Source: Micromonospora_G sp044901685
GTDB lineage: Bacteria > Actinomycetota > Actinomycetes > Mycobacteriales > Micromonosporaceae
NCBI RefSeq assembly: GCF_044901685.1
Contig: NZ_JBJDPS010000006.1
Span: forward strand, 248,001-312,000
DNA: 64,000 nt
Direction of reading: 5' to 3'
Of this stretch, positions 52,883-61,546 are shown in pieces. A program made the translations under genes and the position numbers. The notes under the pieces are model-generated. The model searched no databases and was not told where the DNA came from. It worked only from the letters and a program-made list of their open reading frames with translations. How positions within the stretch are numbered: the first letter of the stretch is position 1; each line of letters starts with the position of its first letter.

Positions 52883-54262
52883 ATGTGGCCTAGAGAATCC
52901 GGCCTATCGGCGGCCGAACTGGTGGTGACCGTGCCACCGACGGACGATGCGGGCGCGAGGACGGCCGATCTGTACGAGTGGCAGGCGGTGATGGCCGCTG
53001 CGGATGGGCTCCGGCTGTATCTCGAGGGCTTGAGTACCGACGGCCAGCTCGACGCCGGCGATGACTGCCGGATCCTCTGCGAACGCCATGAGGACTGGGT
53101 GTTGATCCGTGGCGAGGATGCGGAGTTGGTTTCGGCGAAGCATCCTGGTCTGTCGTACGGCGCGTACACGACCATGAACTCCCTGGCCGACGATGGGGGT
53201 CTGGCCCACCTGTTCAACCGGTGGCTTGCTACGCACGAGAGAACGACGTGCCGGCTCGTCACCACCGCCGGGCTGGATGGCCCCCCGAAACAGCTCATGC
53301 CAGTCGTTGAGCAGCTCCGGGACAGCAGGCTCGCCGGACAACTGCTGATCGTCGACGGTGAGGTCGAGGATCTGCTAAACGGACTGGGCAAGGCATTGCT
53401 CAAGCACTGCGCTGGTCTCAGCGAGCTGTGGCGGCCGGATCCGACAAGCGACGTTGATTCAGTGCCGACCAGCGAACAGCGTCAGCAAATCGCACGCTTT
53501 CTGTCGGTACTCAACATCGAGCACGGTCCCCGTAAGGACTACGTCGGGTACGCGGCGCCGAGCATGTACGCCCGCCCCGTTCTGAACCGGCTGGGCAGCA
53601 CGACGTCGGCGGACGCCGTTTGGGGGGCGGTACTGTCGTTGTTCCGCGCACGGATGCGTGCGGCGGGCCCGACACCGAACGCTGGCCTGCCGATCGTTCT
53701 CGCCAATCCTTTGGGCGCCACCCCACCCAACTCCTCAGACCTTGAACGGAACCTGGCCGCCCGGATCGTCGCGCTGGTCGACATCGACGTCGCGGTCCGC
53801 GCTGCCATGGCGTCTCCCGAAGGATTTCAGCCGCTTCCCAGGATGACGCGCAGCAGCCGCTTGGCGACCAAGATGACCGTCGGCGAGTGTTCGGACAACA
53901 CAGTTGAACGCGCCGAACAGTTGCGCCTGGACTACCAGGACTTCTGGCGTGACCGGACGGCCGTCGACCCGATGGCTCGCACCGAGCAGGCACGCCTGCG
54001 GCGCTCGCTACTGCGCATCAGCGACACGGCAACCTCAGCCGTCGCTACCCGGTCCGGACCATGGGGGACCGCGCTGTGGAGCGAGCTGCAGCGCCAACTA
54101 GACGCCGCGCCCACCGGAACGATTCCCCCTGACATGGATGTCGAACTAGCGCTCGGCGGCATCTGCGAGCTGTCGAACCGGTGCCAGGTCTGGTTCAGCG
54201 AACGCTTCGACATCGACGCCGAGATTGCCAGGATGCGGGACCAGCGAGGGACCAGGCAATGA
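52883..54262 (+). CDS. ABC-3C-like system, first protein (DUF4297/Cap4-type nuclease-like)
   Basis: The product of about 459 residues has an N-terminal region like DUF4297/Cap4 double-stranded DNA nucleases: YEWQAVMAAADGLRLYLEG, ILCERHEDWVLIRG, LVSAKHPG (Lys 86) and LFNRWLATHE before CRLVTTAG. The acidic residues and Lys fit a PD-(D/E)XK-type site. The C-terminal half is a helical region that probably contacts its partners. I take the ATG at 52883; an upstream in-frame codon lies in non-conserved sequence. The stop overlaps the next gene (ATGA). With the next two genes it forms a probable defence operon. Confidence 0.68.
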   Translation: MWPRESGLSAAELVVTVPPTDDAGARTADLYEWQAVMAAADGLRLYLEGLSTDGQLDAGDDCRILCERHEDWVLIRGEDAELVSAKHPGLSYGAYTTMNSLADDGGLAHLFNRWLATHERTTCRLVTTAGLDGPPKQLMPVVEQLRDSRLAGQLLIVDGEVEDLLNGLGKALLKHCAGLSELWRPDPTSDVDSVPTSEQRQQIARFLSVLNIEHGPRKDYVGYAAPSMYARPVLNRLGSTTSADAVWGAVLSLFRARMRAAGPTPNAGLPIVLANPLGATPPNSSDLERNLAARIVALVDIDVAVRAAMASPEGFQPLPRMTRSSRLATKMTVGECSDNTVERAEQLRLDYQDFWRDRTAVDPMARTEQARLRRSLLRISDTATSAVATRSGPWGTALWSELQRQLDAAPTGTIPPDMDVELALGGICELSNRCQVWFSERFDIDAEIARMRDQRGTRQ

Positions 54263-54831
54263 CCGATCCCTTCGACGCCGCCGAACTCGCGATGCTGCGC
54301 GACGACCTTGCCTACCATCAGGCTCGCGTACTGCTGCTCGTCAGCACGGTCGCCGCGACCACCGGACACAGCGGCAAGCTCGACGGTCTGACGAAACTTG
54401 CGAAGCTCGACTTCCTGCTGCGATACCCCGCGCTCGCGTCGGAAGTGCTGGACGAACTCGATGTCCACGACCGGCGGCTGCATCTGACCGACGCCGACAT
54501 CAGCGAACCGACATCCGTCGAGGCCCCGATGACTCGCTACAAATATGGCCCCTGGGATGACCGGTATTACGCCATCATCGGCGCGCTCGTGGGGCGGGGT
54601 CTGCTCCGCTACGCCAGGGGACGCCAAGGCAGCGTGGCGCTCGCGCCAACCCCCGCCGGCCGCACCCTGGCGCATGACCTGGCCGCCACCACCGCGTGGA
54701 ACGAAATCGCCGACCGCTGCCGGGCGATTGCCGAGGCAGCCGGCGGCCTGACCGGCAACGCACTGAAGGACCTCATCTACCAAAGGCTCGCCGACCTCAT
54801 GGACCGTCCGCACCGGCAGGTGATCCGTTGA
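54259..54831 (+). CDS. ABC-3C-like system, middle component
   Basis: The 190-residue protein begins TDPFDAAELAMLRDDLAYHQ. It contains a winged-helix-like core (LTKLAKLDFLLRYPALASEV, YKYGPWDDRYYAIIGALVG, GRQGSVALAPTPAGRTLAHD). This fits the small middle component of ABC three-component systems, which bridges nuclease and ATPase. The ATG overlaps the preceding stop (ATGA). Its stop overlaps the next start (TTGA). Family naming is from size, fold pattern and context. Confidence 0.68.
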   Translation: MTDPFDAAELAMLRDDLAYHQARVLLLVSTVAATTGHSGKLDGLTKLAKLDFLLRYPALASEVLDELDVHDRRLHLTDADISEPTSVEAPMTRYKYGPWDDRYYAIIGALVGRGLLRYARGRQGSVALAPTPAGRTLAHDLAATTAWNEIADRCRAIAEAAGGLTGNALKDLIYQRLADLMDRPHRQVIR

Positions 54832-56756
54832 CCACCGCGTTCAGGCTCAACGCCGTCGTCCTCGACACCGTCGAGGGACCCGTCCGTCACACCTTCCCAG
54901 CGGACCTGACGATCCTGGCCGGACCGACCGGCGTCGGCAAGACCACCCTCCTCGAATTGATCAAGTACGGCTTCGGCGGCGATGGCGTGCTCGCTCCCGT
55001 CGTGACCGATTACGTCAACGATGTCACCCTGGACGTCATAGTCGGCGCCTCGCACTTCTCCATCGTCCGCAGCATCGACGCCACCAAACGCCGTTCCGTC
55101 CGCGTCACGGACCTGCGACTGCAAGAACGCCTCCCCGACCACAGCGTCGACCCGGCAAAGACGCCGAACCTCAGCACCCTGCTGATGACCGCGCTCGGCT
55201 TCTCAGACGAGATGCGCGCCGCCGCCCGTACAGGGGCCAGCACAAACACAGGCAGCCGTATCACGTTCAACGACATCTTCGGATACCTGTACGTCGCCCA
55301 GTCCGACATGAACCGCGACATCGCCAACAGCACTGACAACTACCTTGAGTCAAAGCGCAAGGCCGTGTTCGAGCTGTTGTTCGCGCTGACCAACGCGGGC
55401 ATCCTCGCCCTGCGCTCCGAGGTCAACCGGCTCAACGGCGAGCTGGCCACCGCCGAACTTGAGAGCGCGACGATCCGCAACTTCCTTCGCGGCACACACA
55501 CGACCGGGAAGGAGGAGGCGCTGAGCGCCTTCACGGACGCTACCAACGAGCAGATCGCCGCCGAGGCGCGGCTACGGGTTCTGCGGGAGGCGATCGACCC
55601 AGTCACCGACCGCGAGACGCAAGTCCTGAGGGACCTGCTCACCGAAACTGAACGACGGCTGGCGGACGTGAAATCGGACATCACCATGCTGATCCGGCAA
55701 CAGAAGGAGTACACCCTCGAAAGACGCCGAGTACAGTCCGACCTGGCCCGGCTACACCGGATGCGAGACGCAGGCGAACGGCTCGCCAACATCGAATTCG
55801 TGCACTGCCCCCGGTGCATGCAGTCACTCACCGGCCGGGTGGTGCCCGACGGCACCTGCCGAGTATGCCTACAACCCGATCCCGTGCCGGGCGCTCAAGA
55901 CGACGACCAGTACGAGTCCAGGCAGCTCGCCAGCCAGCTGGAGGAGATGGACGACCAACTCGCGGCCATCGCCGACCAATTCGACGTCCTCAACCACGCT
56001 CTCGCCGACCGCGAGGCGCTGATCAAGAAGCTCACCATCGATATCGACGCGCGCACGGCGCAACGAGTCACTCCACGGCTGCAAGCCTTCACCGACGCCG
56101 CCGACGCCCTCGCACACGCCCGGTCCCGTCAGAGAGAATTGGAAACCACGCTGCGGCAGTGGGACCGCGTTGACGACCTCACTGCCACCGAGGACGCGCT
56201 CCGAGCCGAACGCGACCGGGCCAAGGCGCGCATCGCCCGATTCGAGGCCGACATCAAGGATCGCCGCAAGGCCATCTTCGACGAACTCAACACCGAGTTC
56301 CAGGAAACCATCCACAACATCGGCGTGCCGAGCATCGAGACAGCCAGCATCCACCCCACCAGCTACCTCCCGCTGCTCAACGGTCAGGTCTACAGCAAGG
56401 TCAGCAAGGGCGGTGGCATCATCACCGCAACCCAAATCGCCTACTGGAGCTCGCTGCTCGCCGTTGCCATCCGACGCGGCGACACCTTCTACCCGGCATT
56501 CCTGCTCATCGACAGCCCACGAATGGCGCTCAACACCGCCGAAACGCTCGCCGCGGCGCTCTACAGCCGCCTGCGCGGACTCGCCGGCAGCGTGCCCGGC
56601 AGGCTTCAGATGATCATCGCCGACAACGAGGTCCCCGCCGAGTACCGCCAAGACATCGCCGAGGTCGACTTCAGCTACGAACACCCGACCGTCACAGCCA
56701 TCGAGCACCCTGGGCCCGCCGCAGTCCAGACCCTCGACACCCGAAGCCAGCAATGA
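54828..56756 (+). CDS. ABC-3C-like system, SMC/Rad50-type ATPase
   Basis: The 642-residue protein has Walker A GPTGVGKT (32-39), a long coiled coil (about 190-480) interrupted by a zinc-hook-like double CxxC (Cys 327, 330, 344 and 347), and a C-terminal ATPase lobe with Walker B FLLIDSPR (558-565). The layout is that of Rad50-like ATPases in ABC three-component systems. The TTG start overlaps the preceding stop. Expected role: sense or clamp foreign DNA ends and license the nuclease partner; this is inference. Confidence 0.78.
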   Translation: MTTAFRLNAVVLDTVEGPVRHTFPADLTILAGPTGVGKTTLLELIKYGFGGDGVLAPVVTDYVNDVTLDVIVGASHFSIVRSIDATKRRSVRVTDLRLQERLPDHSVDPAKTPNLSTLLMTALGFSDEMRAAARTGASTNTGSRITFNDIFGYLYVAQSDMNRDIANSTDNYLESKRKAVFELLFALTNAGILALRSEVNRLNGELATAELESATIRNFLRGTHTTGKEEALSAFTDATNEQIAAEARLRVLREAIDPVTDRETQVLRDLLTETERRLADVKSDITMLIRQQKEYTLERRRVQSDLARLHRMRDAGERLANIEFVHCPRCMQSLTGRVVPDGTCRVCLQPDPVPGAQDDDQYESRQLASQLEEMDDQLAAIADQFDVLNHALADREALIKKLTIDIDARTAQRVTPRLQAFTDAADALAHARSRQRELETTLRQWDRVDDLTATEDALRAERDRAKARIARFEADIKDRRKAIFDELNTEFQETIHNIGVPSIETASIHPTSYLPLLNGQVYSKVSKGGGIITATQIAYWSSLLAVAIRRGDTFYPAFLLIDSPRMALNTAETLAAALYSRLRGLAGSVPGRLQMIIADNEVPAEYRQDIAEVDFSYEHPTVTAIEHPGPAAVQTLDTRSQQ

Positions 56757-56816
56757 CGACCGCAACCGGTCAACCGAGGGCCGAGGTCTTGTCGCACTAG
56801 CTGCAAGAATCGGACG

Positions 56817-58232
56817 ATGGCAGACCAAGCAGCTGTCGATGCGCTGCGCGACACCGTACTCAGGGGCGCTTACGCGATAGCCGAGGCAAGCACCATTGCG
56901 AAGCTCGACAGGGACCTGGTCGCGGCTGGCTTGCCGCCGTCTCAAGGGGATGGCAGCAAGGCCACGAGGGCCGAGCGCAGCGCCGCAGCGGTCCCTGACG
57001 ATCGGCTTCACGAGGTCGCCATCGGCCTGCTGAACCAGGGCACATGGCTCCACATGCTCGATCGTATGGCCGTCCAAGACTTGGTCTGGGCGGAAGAACA
57101 GCACCCCAAGATCGAGAAGCGGACCCGCCGTGACATCGCCCGGACCCTGCCGGGATGGATTCTGACCGACCACTACCAGCGCTTCCGCGCGTTGCTGGGC
57201 ACGCTGTTCGACCTCGGCCGCGGCGGGATTACTTTCGGCGTGGACGACCACAGCCTCGGCGGTCAGATCGACCGGCACTTCCACCGCAATGAGGACTGGA
57301 CGGTCGAGCAGTTGTTCGACGAGCTCGGAGCGGTCGACGCCTCCGACCGCAGGTTCGCGCTCTTTCTTGAGGGCGTCGTCTCGGGCGAGACGGTGCCCGA
57401 CGAGGAGGCACAGCGTCAGCTGGTCGATGCGATCAACCCAGTGCTCGCTGGTGTCGGCCTTGAGCTGCGCGAGATGGGCAGCGCCGACGGATACCCCACC
57501 TTCGAGCTGGTGGCGATCCGCTCGCGAGCAGGCCGGCCCAAGCAACTTATCTTCGCTTCCCCTCGGAAGCCGGACCTCCGGCTCATCGACGCCATTGATA
57601 ACGACCTTGAGGTCGTAGATCGGGCGGAAGACGTACTTGTCTACGACCGCCCGATTGGCTCTGACGGCCTCCGCTGGCGTGAGCTGCAGGCATGGTGGAA
57701 GGACAACCACCAACTGGATGACGATGCACAGGCTAAGAGGGAGCTGTGGCAGCGGCTCGGCCAGAGCCTGCCTGAGGACTCCCCGCCGCAGACCCTTCTG
57801 TTCATGCTGTACCACCAGATCTACCGCGACGCCCTGCAGGATCTTCCCGCACTGCTGCCTGAGGTTTGGCGGCACTGGGACCCGAAGACCGTGAGGACCC
57901 GCGGCAAGGACGCGCTCCTGCAATTCCGCATGGACTTCCTCATCCTCGCGCCGGCCGGCGCGAGGATCGTCCTGGAGGTCGACGGCCAGACGCACTACGC
58001 GAGCGAGCGCGAGGTAGCGCCGAAGCAACGCCGGTGGTTCCCCGATGGTGACCGCTATGCGCACACCATGGCCCAGACCCGTGACCTCACCCTCGCCGGG
58101 TACGAGGTGTACCGGTTCGGAGCGAACGATCTACGGGGAGAGAACAAGGGAGAGGTTCGGGCGATGCTTACCACCTTCTTCGATGACCTTTTCCGCAGAC
58201 ATCGCATCGCAGTGCCGGGCCGCCCGACCTGA
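56817..58232 (+). CDS. AbiJ-like N-terminal domain protein with PD-(D/E)XK-type tail
   Basis: The 471-residue protein begins ADQAAVDALRDTVLRGAYAI and has the helical pattern of the AbiJ N-terminal (NTD3-like) domain seen in abortive-infection proteins. The tail (about 370-460) resembles a DUF559/Vsr-type nuclease: FRMDFLI (Asp 373), IVLEVDGQTH (Glu 387, Asp 389), then LAGYEVYRFGANDL. A sensor-nuclease fusion is the likely design. It lies 60 bp behind the ABC operon, with a poor ribosome site at the ATG. It is the last gene before the tRNA-fMet fragment. Confidence 0.68.
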   Translation: MADQAAVDALRDTVLRGAYAIAEASTIAKLDRDLVAAGLPPSQGDGSKATRAERSAAAVPDDRLHEVAIGLLNQGTWLHMLDRMAVQDLVWAEEQHPKIEKRTRRDIARTLPGWILTDHYQRFRALLGTLFDLGRGGITFGVDDHSLGGQIDRHFHRNEDWTVEQLFDELGAVDASDRRFALFLEGVVSGETVPDEEAQRQLVDAINPVLAGVGLELREMGSADGYPTFELVAIRSRAGRPKQLIFASPRKPDLRLIDAIDNDLEVVDRAEDVLVYDRPIGSDGLRWRELQAWWKDNHQLDDDAQAKRELWQRLGQSLPEDSPPQTLLFMLYHQIYRDALQDLPALLPEVWRHWDPKTVRTRGKDALLQFRMDFLILAPAGARIVLEVDGQTHYASEREVAPKQRRWFPDGDRYAHTMAQTRDLTLAGYEVYRFGANDLRGENKGEVRAMLTTFFDDLFRRHRIAVPGRPT

Positions 58233-58536
58233 TGGGCCCGGCCGTACAGAGGCTCGGGACGATTGCCCTCCGGCTGGCTGACATCTATCGAGTCGCCGGC
58301 CGCGTCCGTCATCGATGCCGCTCCCGCGAATCGTGAAGCTTCGATCGATTAAGTCGAGATGATGATGGGCCGTGTCGATGATTTTCGATATTGACGGACA
58401 TGTTCCAAGATCATCTTCCGGGCAAATTCCGGGCAGACGTCCCACCACGAGGCGGCGTCAGGCATCATGAGGGATCATCGAACAACAGGCTTGACCTGCG
58501 AAAATAGCCCGAAACAGCTCGGCTCTCGACCACTTG
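58233..58536. other. Right end of the element, non-coding
   Basis: About 300 bp between the AbiJ-like gene and the tRNA fragment. It contains a moderate-GC patch near 58340-58430 and no gene. Integrase arm sites would be expected here, but I cannot identify them by eye. Confidence 0.4.
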
Positions 58537-58587
58537 GCTGGGCTCATAACCCAGAGGTCGCAGGTTCAAATCCTGTCCCCGCTACCA
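58537..58587 (+). other. 3' fragment of tRNA-fMet (right attachment site)
   Basis: Fifty-one bases match the 3' part of actinobacterial initiator tRNA: GCTGGG-CTCATAA-CCCAG anticodon arm (CAT), AGGTC variable loop, GCAGG-TTCAAAT-CCTGT T-arm, CCCCGCTA and CCA. The D-arm and 5' acceptor strand are absent; the preceding bases do not give CGCGGGG. So this is a displaced 3' end, not a working tRNA. The complete gene should be at the other end of the element, left of the window. Confidence 0.8.
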
Positions 58588-58590
58588 AAC

Positions 58591-58620
58591 GAAATGCCCG
58601 GGACTTGTCCCGGGCATTTC
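58591..58620 (+). terminator. Original tRNA-fMet terminator hairpin
   Basis: GAAATGCCCGGGAC and GTCCCGGGCATTTC form a perfect 14-bp stem around TT, three bases past the tRNA CCA. It marks the chromosomal side of the junction and probably terminated the tRNA gene before insertion. No long T tract follows. Confidence 0.7.
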
Positions 58621-58717
58621 GCGTTTCCGGACTGCGTCCCTTCCGTGCTGGACAACCCGGGTAAATCCCCCGCGATCGCGCGATGTGCTCACCCGTTCGG
58701 GCGGCCACGATCGGGTG

Positions 58718-59986
58718 ATGACCACTGATGCTCTGGCCCCCGAGGCGGAGGCGGTACCGGTAGCGGTTCGCCGTCGCTCGCGTCTCACCCCGATGCTGGG
58801 CCCGGCCCTGGTCGCGGCGATCGCGTACGTCGACCCGGGCAACGTGGCGACCAACCTGACCGCCGGTGCGACCTCCGGCTACCTGCTCGTCTGGGTCGTG
58901 GTGGCGGCGAGTCTGGTCGCCATCCTGGTCCAGTTCCAGGCGGCGAAACTCGGTCTGGCAACCGGGCAGAGCCTGCCACGTCTGTGCCGGGCGCGGCTGC
59001 CGCGCTGGGGCAACCGAATGCTCTGGCTCCAGGCCGAGGTGGTGGTGCTCGCCACCGACCTGGCGGAATTCGTCGGAGCCGCGATCGGCATGCACCTGCT
59101 CTTCGGCCTGCCGCCCACACTCTCCGCGGTGGTGACGGCCGTGGCGTCGCTGCTCCTGCTCGAACTGCGTCGCCGGGGCCGGACCCGACGCTTCGAACTG
59201 ATGAGCGCCGCCGCGCTGCTGCTGATCGGCACCGGCATCGGCTACGACCTGCTGGTGGTCGGCCACCAGTCGACCGCCGGACTGGCCGGTGGTCTGGTGC
59301 CCCGGCTGGACGGTGCCGAGTCGCTGGTGCTCGCCATGGGCATCGTCGGCGCGACGGTGATGCCGCACGCGGTCTACCTGCACTCGGCCCTGGTCCAGGA
59401 CCGGGGTCCGAAGGCGGCCGTCGCCCGCGCCGAGCACCGCCAGGTACGTCGCGCGCTCCGCCTGGACTGCGTCGTCGGTCTCGGCGCGGCCACCCTGGTC
59501 AACGTGTCGATGATCGCCCTCGGCGCGGGACTCGGCGCGGCGACCGCCGGTGGCTGGACCGGAGATCTCTTCGAGGCACACGAGCACCTGGCCACGCAGG
59601 TCGGCGGGGCCGCCGCACTGGCCTTCGCGATCGCGCTGCTCTCGTCGGGGCTCTCCTCGTCCGGCGTCGGCACCCTCGCCGGGGACGTGGTGATGAGCGG
59701 CTTCCTGGCCCGGCGGGTCCCGGTGCACCTGCGTCGACTGGTGACCATGACCCCGGCGGTGCTCGCCCTGGTCCTCGGGGCGCCGCTGACCGCCCTGCTG
59801 ATCCTCAGCCAGGTGGTGATCTCGCTCGGCGTACCGGTGGCGCTCTTCCTGCTCGTCTTCTTCTGCCGCGACCGAGAGGTGATGGGGCCGCTGGTCAACG
59901 CGCCGCTCACCACACGGGTGGCGGCGGTGGCCGGGGCCGTGGTCGCGCTGCTCGGCCTCAGCCTGCCGGTGGTCCTGTTCCTCTGA
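58718..59986 (+). CDS. mntH: Nramp-family divalent metal ion transporter
   Basis: The 422-residue membrane protein has Nramp landmarks: VAAIAYVDPGNVATNL in helix 1 (metal-binding Asp, Asn of DPGN), MGIVGATVMPHAVYLHSAL in helix 6 (MPH), and eleven hydrophobic segments. It should import Mn(2+) or Fe(2+) with protons. The ATG at 58718 lies after a weak GGTG; the transcript may be near-leaderless. It is the first clear host gene to the right of the attachment site. Confidence 0.9.
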   Translation: MTTDALAPEAEAVPVAVRRRSRLTPMLGPALVAAIAYVDPGNVATNLTAGATSGYLLVWVVVAASLVAILVQFQAAKLGLATGQSLPRLCRARLPRWGNRMLWLQAEVVVLATDLAEFVGAAIGMHLLFGLPPTLSAVVTAVASLLLLELRRRGRTRRFELMSAAALLLIGTGIGYDLLVVGHQSTAGLAGGLVPRLDGAESLVLAMGIVGATVMPHAVYLHSALVQDRGPKAAVARAEHRQVRRALRLDCVVGLGAATLVNVSMIALGAGLGAATAGGWTGDLFEAHEHLATQVGGAAALAFAIALLSSGLSSSGVGTLAGDVVMSGFLARRVPVHLRRLVTMTPAVLALVLGAPLTALLILSQVVISLGVPVALFLLVFFCRDREVMGPLVNAPLTTRVAAVAGAVVALLGLSLPVVLFL

Positions 59987-60042
59987 GCGAGCACCCGCCG
60001 GCCATCCGCTGACCGATCGCACGCCGTCGACAGGAGCACTCC

Positions 60043-60339
60043 GTGCCGAATCCCTCGTCCGACCCGACTCCGCTGGTCCGTACCAGGGTCAAGCTCGTGG
60101 CCTGCGCGGCCCTGGCCGGCGCCGGGACCTGGGCCGGCGTCTCCTGGTGGGCAGTTGCCGTGCTGCTCGTCACCTGCGCCGCGATTGTCGCGGCCGTCGC
60201 CGTCGCGGACGGGCCGAGCCTGGTCCGCGCCCTGTTCTTCCTGCCATCCCCGCCGCAGCCCGTGCGGCGCCGATCCGAAGGGACACACCTCCATGCCCGA
60301 CTCGACACGTCCGGACGTGCCCCAGCCCAGCCGAGGTGA
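60043..60339 (+). CDS. Small membrane protein overlapping the oxalate decarboxylase gene
   Basis: The 98-residue protein has two membrane helices (VKLVACAALAGAGTWAGVSW and VAVLLVTCAAIVAAVAVADG) and a basic Pro/Arg tail. The GTG at 60043 has AGGAG seven bases upstream. Its last 47 bases overlap the start of the oxalate decarboxylase gene in another frame, so the two are probably coupled. Function unknown. Confidence 0.6.
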   Translation: MPNPSSDPTPLVRTRVKLVACAALAGAGTWAGVSWWAVAVLLVTCAAIVAAVAVADGPSLVRALFFLPSPPQPVRRRSEGTHLHARLDTSGRAPAQPR

Positions 60340-61441
60340 CCAGGGCGGTCTCGACCCCGGCCCGCGCAACGTCGAGCTGGACCGGCAGAACCCCGACCTG
60401 CTCGTGCCGCCGGCCAGCGACAACGGCACCGTACCGAACCTGAAGTTCTCCTTCTCGATGGCGCACACCCGACTGGAGAAGGGCGGTTGGACCCGCGAGG
60501 TGACCCAGCGCGAGCTACCGATCGCCACCCAGCTCTCCGGGGTGGACATGAAGCTCGAACCGGGTGCCTACCGCGAGCTGCACTGGCACCAGCAGTCCGA
60601 GTGGGCGTACGTGCTGGCCGGCAGTTGCCGGATCAGCGCGGTCGACCAGGAGGGGCGCAACTTCCTCGACGACGTACAGCAGGGCGACCTGTGGTTCTTC
60701 CCCAAGGGGGTGCCGCACCACATCCAGGCGCTCGCCGACGGGGTGGAGTTCCTGCTGGTCTTCGACGACGGCGCGTTCTCGGAGAACGGCACCTTCCTGA
60801 TCAGCGACTTCTTCGCGCACGTGCCGAAGAGCGTGCTGGCCAAGAACTTCGGCTGGACGGTGGACCAGTTGGAGAACCTGCCCGAACGGGAGAAGTACAT
60901 CTTCTCCGGCCAGGTGCCGCCCGTACTCGACGCCGACCGCGTGGTGAGCCCGACCGGCGACGTGCCGCGTACGTTCAAACACCGGATGCTCGCCCAGGCC
61001 CCGCAGCGGTTCAAGGGCGGTTCGGTGCGGATCGTCGACCAGACCAACTTCGCTGCCGCGAACACGATCTGCGCCGCCCTGGTCGAGATCGAGCCGGGCG
61101 GGATGCGGGAGCTGCACTGGCACCCGACCGACGACGAGTGGCAGTACTACATCTCCGGGTTCGGCCGGATGGGGGTGTTCGCCAGCACCGGCCTGAACCG
61201 TACGTTCAACTACCAGGCCGGCGACGTCGGCTACGTGCCCTTCGCGTACGGCCACTACATCGAGAACCTCGGCGACGAGCCGCTGCGCTTCCTGGAGATG
61301 TTCCGCAACCCTCGGTTCGAGGACATCTCGTTGGCGCAGTGGATGGCGAACACCCCGCCCGAAATCACCGCGGCCACGCTGAACCTGCCGCGCGAGATGA
61401 TCGAGGCACTGCCGAAGACAAAGCAGCCGGTGGTGCGCTGA
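60293..61441 (+). CDS. oxdC: Oxalate decarboxylase-type bicupin
   Basis: The 382-residue protein has two cupin units with metal sites: YRELHWHQQSEWAYVLAG...GVPHHI and MRELHWHPTDDEWQYYISG...YGHYIEN, each with HxH, Glu and a later His. The layout and length match Mn-dependent oxalate decarboxylases, which turn oxalate into formate and CO2. It follows a putative Mn importer gene, which suits a Mn enzyme. The ATG at 60293 has AAGGG upstream. Confidence 0.88.
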   Translation: MPDSTRPDVPQPSRGDQGGLDPGPRNVELDRQNPDLLVPPASDNGTVPNLKFSFSMAHTRLEKGGWTREVTQRELPIATQLSGVDMKLEPGAYRELHWHQQSEWAYVLAGSCRISAVDQEGRNFLDDVQQGDLWFFPKGVPHHIQALADGVEFLLVFDDGAFSENGTFLISDFFAHVPKSVLAKNFGWTVDQLENLPEREKYIFSGQVPPVLDADRVVSPTGDVPRTFKHRMLAQAPQRFKGGSVRIVDQTNFAAANTICAALVEIEPGGMRELHWHPTDDEWQYYISGFGRMGVFASTGLNRTFNYQAGDVGYVPFAYGHYIENLGDEPLRFLEMFRNPRFEDISLAQWMANTPPEITAATLNLPREMIEALPKTKQPVVR

Positions 61442-61485
61442 CGGCAGATCGCGGCGGCGCCCGCTCCTCGGGGGTGGTTGCCGCG

Positions 61486-61530
61486 TCCGAGGACACCCGT
61501 TCCGAGGACACCCGTTCCGAGGACACCCTC
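61486..61530. repeat. Three tandem 15-bp repeats
   Basis: Three units of TCCGAGGACACCCGT follow each other (61486-61500, 61501-61515, and 61516-61530 with the last two bases changed). They lie between the convergent oxalate decarboxylase and LuxR genes, in non-coding sequence. Confidence 0.75.
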
Positions 61531-61546
61531 GGGACGGGTTGAGCGG

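Noticed and set aside
55869..58064. 731-codon leftward frame over the ATPase and AbiJ-like genes
   Set aside because: It spans two well-supported rightward genes and is open only because of GC-rich codon structure on the other strand.
58544..60022. 492-codon leftward frame opposite the Nramp gene
   Set aside because: The product is Gln/His/Arg-rich with no domain, while the rightward frame encodes a clear Nramp transporter.
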